Assembly (NCBI RefSeq): GCF_002892835.1
Contig: NZ_PJMB01000016.1
Span: 1 to 50,791, forward strand
Length of the DNA: 50,791 nt
Direction of reading: 5' to 3'
Source of the DNA: Arthrobacter sp. AFG7.2
GTDB lineage: Bacteria > Actinomycetota > Actinomycetes > Actinomycetales > Micrococcaceae
Both the position numbers and the translations under genes were made by a program. The notes below the pieces were generated by a model. That model did no database searches, had not been told where the DNA came from, and was given only the letters and a program-made list of their open reading frames with translations. Below, in pieces: positions 47,791-50,791 of the stretch (its first letter is position 1; every line of letters begins with the position of its first letter).

Positions 47791-49101
47791 ATGATGAAGA
47801 CAGTCAATATCCCCATCTCCCGCAGGCTGGCCCTGGGTGCAGCCATCACTGCTGCAGGCCTGGCGCTCAGCGGTTGCGGCGGAGGTTCAGCTCCTGCTGC
47901 GGGCGGCGGCGGCAATGTGGAGCTGAACTTCGTTTACTGGGGCGACTCCAACCGCGCCAAAATGACGGACGCGGCCATTAAGGTTTTTGAAGAAAAGAAC
48001 CCGGGCATCACCGTCAAGAGTGAATACCAGGACAGCGGCCCCTATGCTGACAAGCTGGCTACCCGCTTCGCCGGCGGTAACCCGCCGGACGTCCTGAACA
48101 TGGCCAACCGCAGCCTGCTTGAGTACGCCCAGCGGGGCACGCTCGCAGATTTGAAGTCTTTCCCGGAGGTTGACCTCGGGAACATTCCGGAAGCCATCCA
48201 GAGCCGCGGCGAGGTGGACGGAAAACTGTACGGCCTGGCTACCGGCGTCACGACCATCGGCATGGTGGTCAACAAAACGATTACCGACCAGGCTGGCGTC
48301 ACCATTCCCGATGACAAGACCTGGGGCTGGGAAGACTACGCAAAGTTCGCCTCAGAAGTGACCCAAAAGACCGGCGGCAAGATCTACGGCGCCGGCTACG
48401 ACGTCGCCACTGAGACTGGACCCATCCTGTTTGCCCGGCAGCGCGGCGAGGATTTCTACACCAAGGACAACAAGCTCGGGGTCAGCGAGGAAACCATCCG
48501 GGACTGGTTCCAGTACAGCGTGGACCTTCGCGCCGCCGGGGGCTACCCGCCGGCCGGCTTCTTTGAACAAGTGGGCGGTTCAGCTGCCCAGTCCTACCTG
48601 GCCAAAGGCACCGTGGCCTCGCAAATCATTCCTATCAACAACTACAAGGCCTACAACGAAGCGGCGGGCGGCAACCTGGTCCTCCTCCGTATGCCCGGCG
48701 AAACCACGGAACAGCGTCGCGGCTACTCTGCTGACCCCAGCATGCTCTGGTCCATCGCGGCAAAGTCGAAGCACCCGAAGGAAGCGGCGAAGCTGATGAA
48801 CTTCCTGATTAACGACGTCGACGGCGCCGCAGAGACGCTGACGCAACGCGGCGTGCCGATCAACCCTGAGGTGACAGAGGCCATCATGCCCAAGCTGGGC
48901 GCGGATGACACAAAGTTTGTGCAGATGGTCGCCGACATCCAGGAGGACGAACTGGCACCGGCTTACGTCTACCCCAAGGGCGCCAGTGTTGTAGCCGACA
49001 CCCTCAAGCAACTGGCCACCGAAGTCGAGTTCGGCCGCGTCACACCTGCGGATGCAGCCAAGACTTTCCTCGAGAAGAGCAATGCGGCCATCAACAAGTA
49101 G
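47791..49101 (+). CDS. Carbohydrate ABC transporter substrate-binding lipoprotein
   Basis: The 436-residue protein is a type 1 extracellular binding protein. A lipoprotein signal peptide ends LALSGC with the acylated Cys at about residue 29; the ISRRLALG stretch before the hydrophobic core also looks like a Tat signal. The mature part has VELNFVYWGDSNRAKMTDAAIKVFEEKNPGITV, NPPDVLNMANRSLLEYAQ, YGLATGVTTIGMVVNK and PSMLWSIAAKSKHPKEAAKLMNFLIND. It binds an oligosaccharide for import. A small GTGCC/GGCAC hairpin lies in the 59-bp gap to the permease gene. A GAGAGG site stands before the ATG. Confidence 0.93.
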   Translation: MMKTVNIPISRRLALGAAITAAGLALSGCGGGSAPAAGGGGNVELNFVYWGDSNRAKMTDAAIKVFEEKNPGITVKSEYQDSGPYADKLATRFAGGNPPDVLNMANRSLLEYAQRGTLADLKSFPEVDLGNIPEAIQSRGEVDGKLYGLATGVTTIGMVVNKTITDQAGVTIPDDKTWGWEDYAKFASEVTQKTGGKIYGAGYDVATETGPILFARQRGEDFYTKDNKLGVSEETIRDWFQYSVDLRAAGGYPPAGFFEQVGGSAAQSYLAKGTVASQIIPINNYKAYNEAAGGNLVLLRMPGETTEQRRGYSADPSMLWSIAAKSKHPKEAAKLMNFLINDVDGAAETLTQRGVPINPEVTEAIMPKLGADDTKFVQMVADIQEDELAPAYVYPKGASVVADTLKQLATEVEFGRVTPADAAKTFLEKSNAAINK

Positions 49102-49160
49102 CCACCCTGCCGGTCTCCGCACCGTGCCCCTGGCACATCTGACGATAGGAGCCTGACGCC

Positions 49161-50111
49161 ATGTCAGTGCTGACCAAGCAAGCCCCGGCCGCGGCCGCCA
49201 CTTTGGCCGGCCCGGGCGGGCGCCCCGGCCGGGCACGCCCCAAGCGCAAGAACCAGCGCTCCGGTTACCTCTTCCTGCTGCCGTGGTTCATCGGCATGCT
49301 GTTCACGATCATTCCGTTCTTCGCCTCCCTCTACCTGGCGTTTACGGATTACAACCTCTTCACGGAGCCGAACTTCGTGGGCCTGGCGAACTTCCAGGCG
49401 ATGTTCGAGGATCCGCGGCTCCTTCAGTCCCTGAAGGTAACGTTCATCTACACCTTCGTTTCCGTGCCCATCTCCCTGGCCGTGGCCCTGCTGATCGCCA
49501 TTGTGCTGAACCGCGGCCTCCAGGGCCTCGCGATCTACCGTTCGGTGTACTACCTCCCGTCGCTGCTGGGCGGCAGCGTAGCCATCGTCATGTTGTGGCG
49601 CTACATTTTCGGCAACGACGGCATCGTCAACAGCGCCCTCGGATTCCTCGGAATCCAGGGCCCTGCATGGGTGACCGACCCGGAGTACGCGTTGAGCACG
49701 CTGATCGTGCTGAACGTCTGGACCTTCGGTTCGCCCATGGTGATCTTCCTGGCCGGCCTGCGGCAGGTGCCCACCATGTACTACGAGGCGGCTTCCATCG
49801 ACGGCGCCTCCCGGTGGCGGCAGTTCCGCAGCATCACCCTGCCGCTGATCAGCCCCATCATCTTCTTCAACCTCATCATGCAGCTGATCGGGTCCTTCCA
49901 GACCTTCACCCAGGGCTATGTGATGAGCGGCGGCACCGGCGGCCCGGCAGACTCCACGCTGTTCTACAACCTGTACCTCTACCAAAAGGGCTTCACCGAG
50001 TTCGAGATGGGCTATGCCTCCGCCATGGCGTGGCTGCTGTTGATGATCATCGCGATTTTCACCGCCATCAACTTCATCGCATCCAAGTTCTGGGTCTTCT
50101 ACGACAATTAA
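49161..50111 (+). CDS. Sugar ABC transporter permease (MalF type)
   Basis: The 316-residue protein has a basic cytoplasmic start (RPGRARPKRKNQ), then six membrane helices, beginning YLFLLPWFIGMLFTIIPFFASLYLAF. The EAA loop is YYEAASIDGASRWRQFRSITLPLI, which contacts the ATPase. It forms the first of two permeases after the binding protein. AGGAG lies 10 nt before the ATG. No ATPase gene is seen; in such actinobacterial clusters it is often a shared MsiK-like subunit encoded elsewhere. Confidence 0.94.
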   Translation: MSVLTKQAPAAAATLAGPGGRPGRARPKRKNQRSGYLFLLPWFIGMLFTIIPFFASLYLAFTDYNLFTEPNFVGLANFQAMFEDPRLLQSLKVTFIYTFVSVPISLAVALLIAIVLNRGLQGLAIYRSVYYLPSLLGGSVAIVMLWRYIFGNDGIVNSALGFLGIQGPAWVTDPEYALSTLIVLNVWTFGSPMVIFLAGLRQVPTMYYEAASIDGASRWRQFRSITLPLISPIIFFNLIMQLIGSFQTFTQGYVMSGGTGGPADSTLFYNLYLYQKGFTEFEMGYASAMAWLLLMIIAIFTAINFIASKFWVFYDN

Positions 50112-50120
50112 GGCACCGCT

Positions 50121-50791
50121 ATGGCTCTCCTCGAACTACCCCTGAAGAACAAGCAAAAGAAGGAAGCGCCTCCCTCCGAGGATGCGCTGACAGGCACCCC
50201 GGGCACCCGCTTCTCCCGCCACCTCATCCTGTGCCTTGTGGGCCTGGTCATGCTGTACCCGCTGCTGTGGCTGATTTCCAGCTCGTTCAAGCCCAGCAAC
50301 GACATCTTCCGGCAACTTGGGCTGTGGCCTGAGAACTGGGACTTCAGCAACTATGCCCAGGGCTGGACGGCGCTGAACCAGCCGTTCCACGTCTACCTGA
50401 TCAACTCCCTGATCGTGGTGGTGTTCTCGATCGTGGGAAACATCTTTTCCTGCGCCCTGGCTGCCTACGCCTTCGCCCGCATGGAGTTCACCGGCCGGAA
50501 GCTGTTCTTCGCCCTGATGCTGGGAACCCTGATGCTCCCCGGCCACGTACTCCTGGTACCGCAGTACATCATTTTCTCGCAGTTGGGCTGGCTGGATACC
50601 TATCTCCCGCTGATCGTGCCCAACTTCATGGCCACCAACGCGTTCTTCATCTTCCTGATGGTCCAGTTCATGAAGGCGCTGCCCAAGGAACTCGACGACG
50701 CCGCCCAGATCGACGGCTGCGGGCCCTTCAGGACATTCCTGCGCGTCATCCTGCCGCTGTGTGTTCCGGCGATGGCCACCACCGCCATTTT
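50121..50791 (+). CDS. Carbohydrate ABC transporter permease (MalG type), 3' truncated by window
   Basis: Starting with MALLELPLKNKQKKEAPP, the 223 visible residues include the first helix (HLILCLVGLVMLYPLLWLIS), the SSFKPSNDIF loop, IVNSLIVVVFS-type helices, and the EAA motif DDAAQIDGCGPFRTFLRVILPL near residues 192-213. The coding frame runs off the window edge; the usual length is about 300 residues. It begins 9 bp after the MalF-type gene. Import substrate is likely the oligosaccharide processed by GH43 on the other side of the divergent promoter. Confidence 0.92.
   Translation, partial: MALLELPLKNKQKKEAPPSEDALTGTPGTRFSRHLILCLVGLVMLYPLLWLISSSFKPSNDIFRQLGLWPENWDFSNYAQGWTALNQPFHVYLINSLIVVVFSIVGNIFSCALAAYAFARMEFTGRKLFFALMLGTLMLPGHVLLVPQYIIFSQLGWLDTYLPLIVPNFMATNAFFIFLMVQFMKALPKELDDAAQIDGCGPFRTFLRVILPLCVPAMATTAI

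Noticed and set aside
1..50791. Prophage, integrative element or IS insertion
   Set aside because: No transposase, integrase, terminal repeats or tRNA attachment site seen; composition is even across the window.

Overview
The window reads as chromosomal DNA of a high-GC actinomycete, most likely Micrococcaceae (Arthrobacter/Pseudarthrobacter type). The basis is uniform high GC, frequent GTG starts, many 4-bp translational overlaps, divergent Ku/LigD genes of the mycobacterial domain order, a DUF6458 protein, a fruR-fruK-fruA-HPr operon and several sugar clusters under LacI/GntR control. I see no rRNA, tRNA, IS element, phage module, CRISPR array or origin. Genus is inferred from gene style, not from a marker gene.

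Layout. 0-2.4 kb: the end of a helical LEA-like protein, a YihY/BrkB membrane protein, a small winged-helix-like protein and a CsbD stress protein. 2.4-6.2 kb (minus strand): a tightly packed set dps - acyl-CoA-dehydrogenase-fold flavoprotein - PIG-L deacetylase fused to a NodS-like methyltransferase - family 2 glycosyltransferase. I consider this the best candidate for an undescribed system: an amino-sugar or glycoconjugate tailoring pathway transcribed behind dps. 6.2-15 kb: O-methyltransferase, thiamine-binding protein and divergent TetR regulator, small hypotheticals, DoxX-AzlC-AzlD, a glycerophosphodiesterase, DUF445, and EcsC overlapping an orphan PxpA. 15-20 kb: an MFS transporter and a GH65 phosphorylase with beta-phosphoglucomutase, downstream of a promoter that overlaps a perfect LacI-type operator. 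20-26 kb: an esterase, DUF6458, and the fructose PTS operon closed by a strong terminator.

26-38 kb: a methyltransferase; Ku and LigD (bacterial NHEJ) facing away from each other; an MHS-family ProP-like symporter; a FUSC-type membrane protein overlapping an SDR gene tail to tail; a CPYC-type thioredoxin-reductase-like flavoprotein; GNAT; DUF1304. 38-44 kb: an acid-sugar catabolic cluster (DUF1537 kinase, LtnD-like dehydrogenase, GntP permease, class II aldolase) with a divergent FadR-type GntR regulator and clear palindromic operators. 44-50.8 kb: a plant-polysaccharide cluster (PmoA/DUF6807 - GH43 - LacI, divergent from a carbohydrate ABC importer whose second permease runs off the window).

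A recurring theme is a palindrome of the form TAAG-N4-CTTA that lies about 50-54 bp upstream of dps, the EcsC gene and the DUF6458 gene, and about 80-90 bp upstream of a small Cys-containing protein. It suggests a shared, unnamed stress regulon in which the dps-led glycoconjugate operon would take part.
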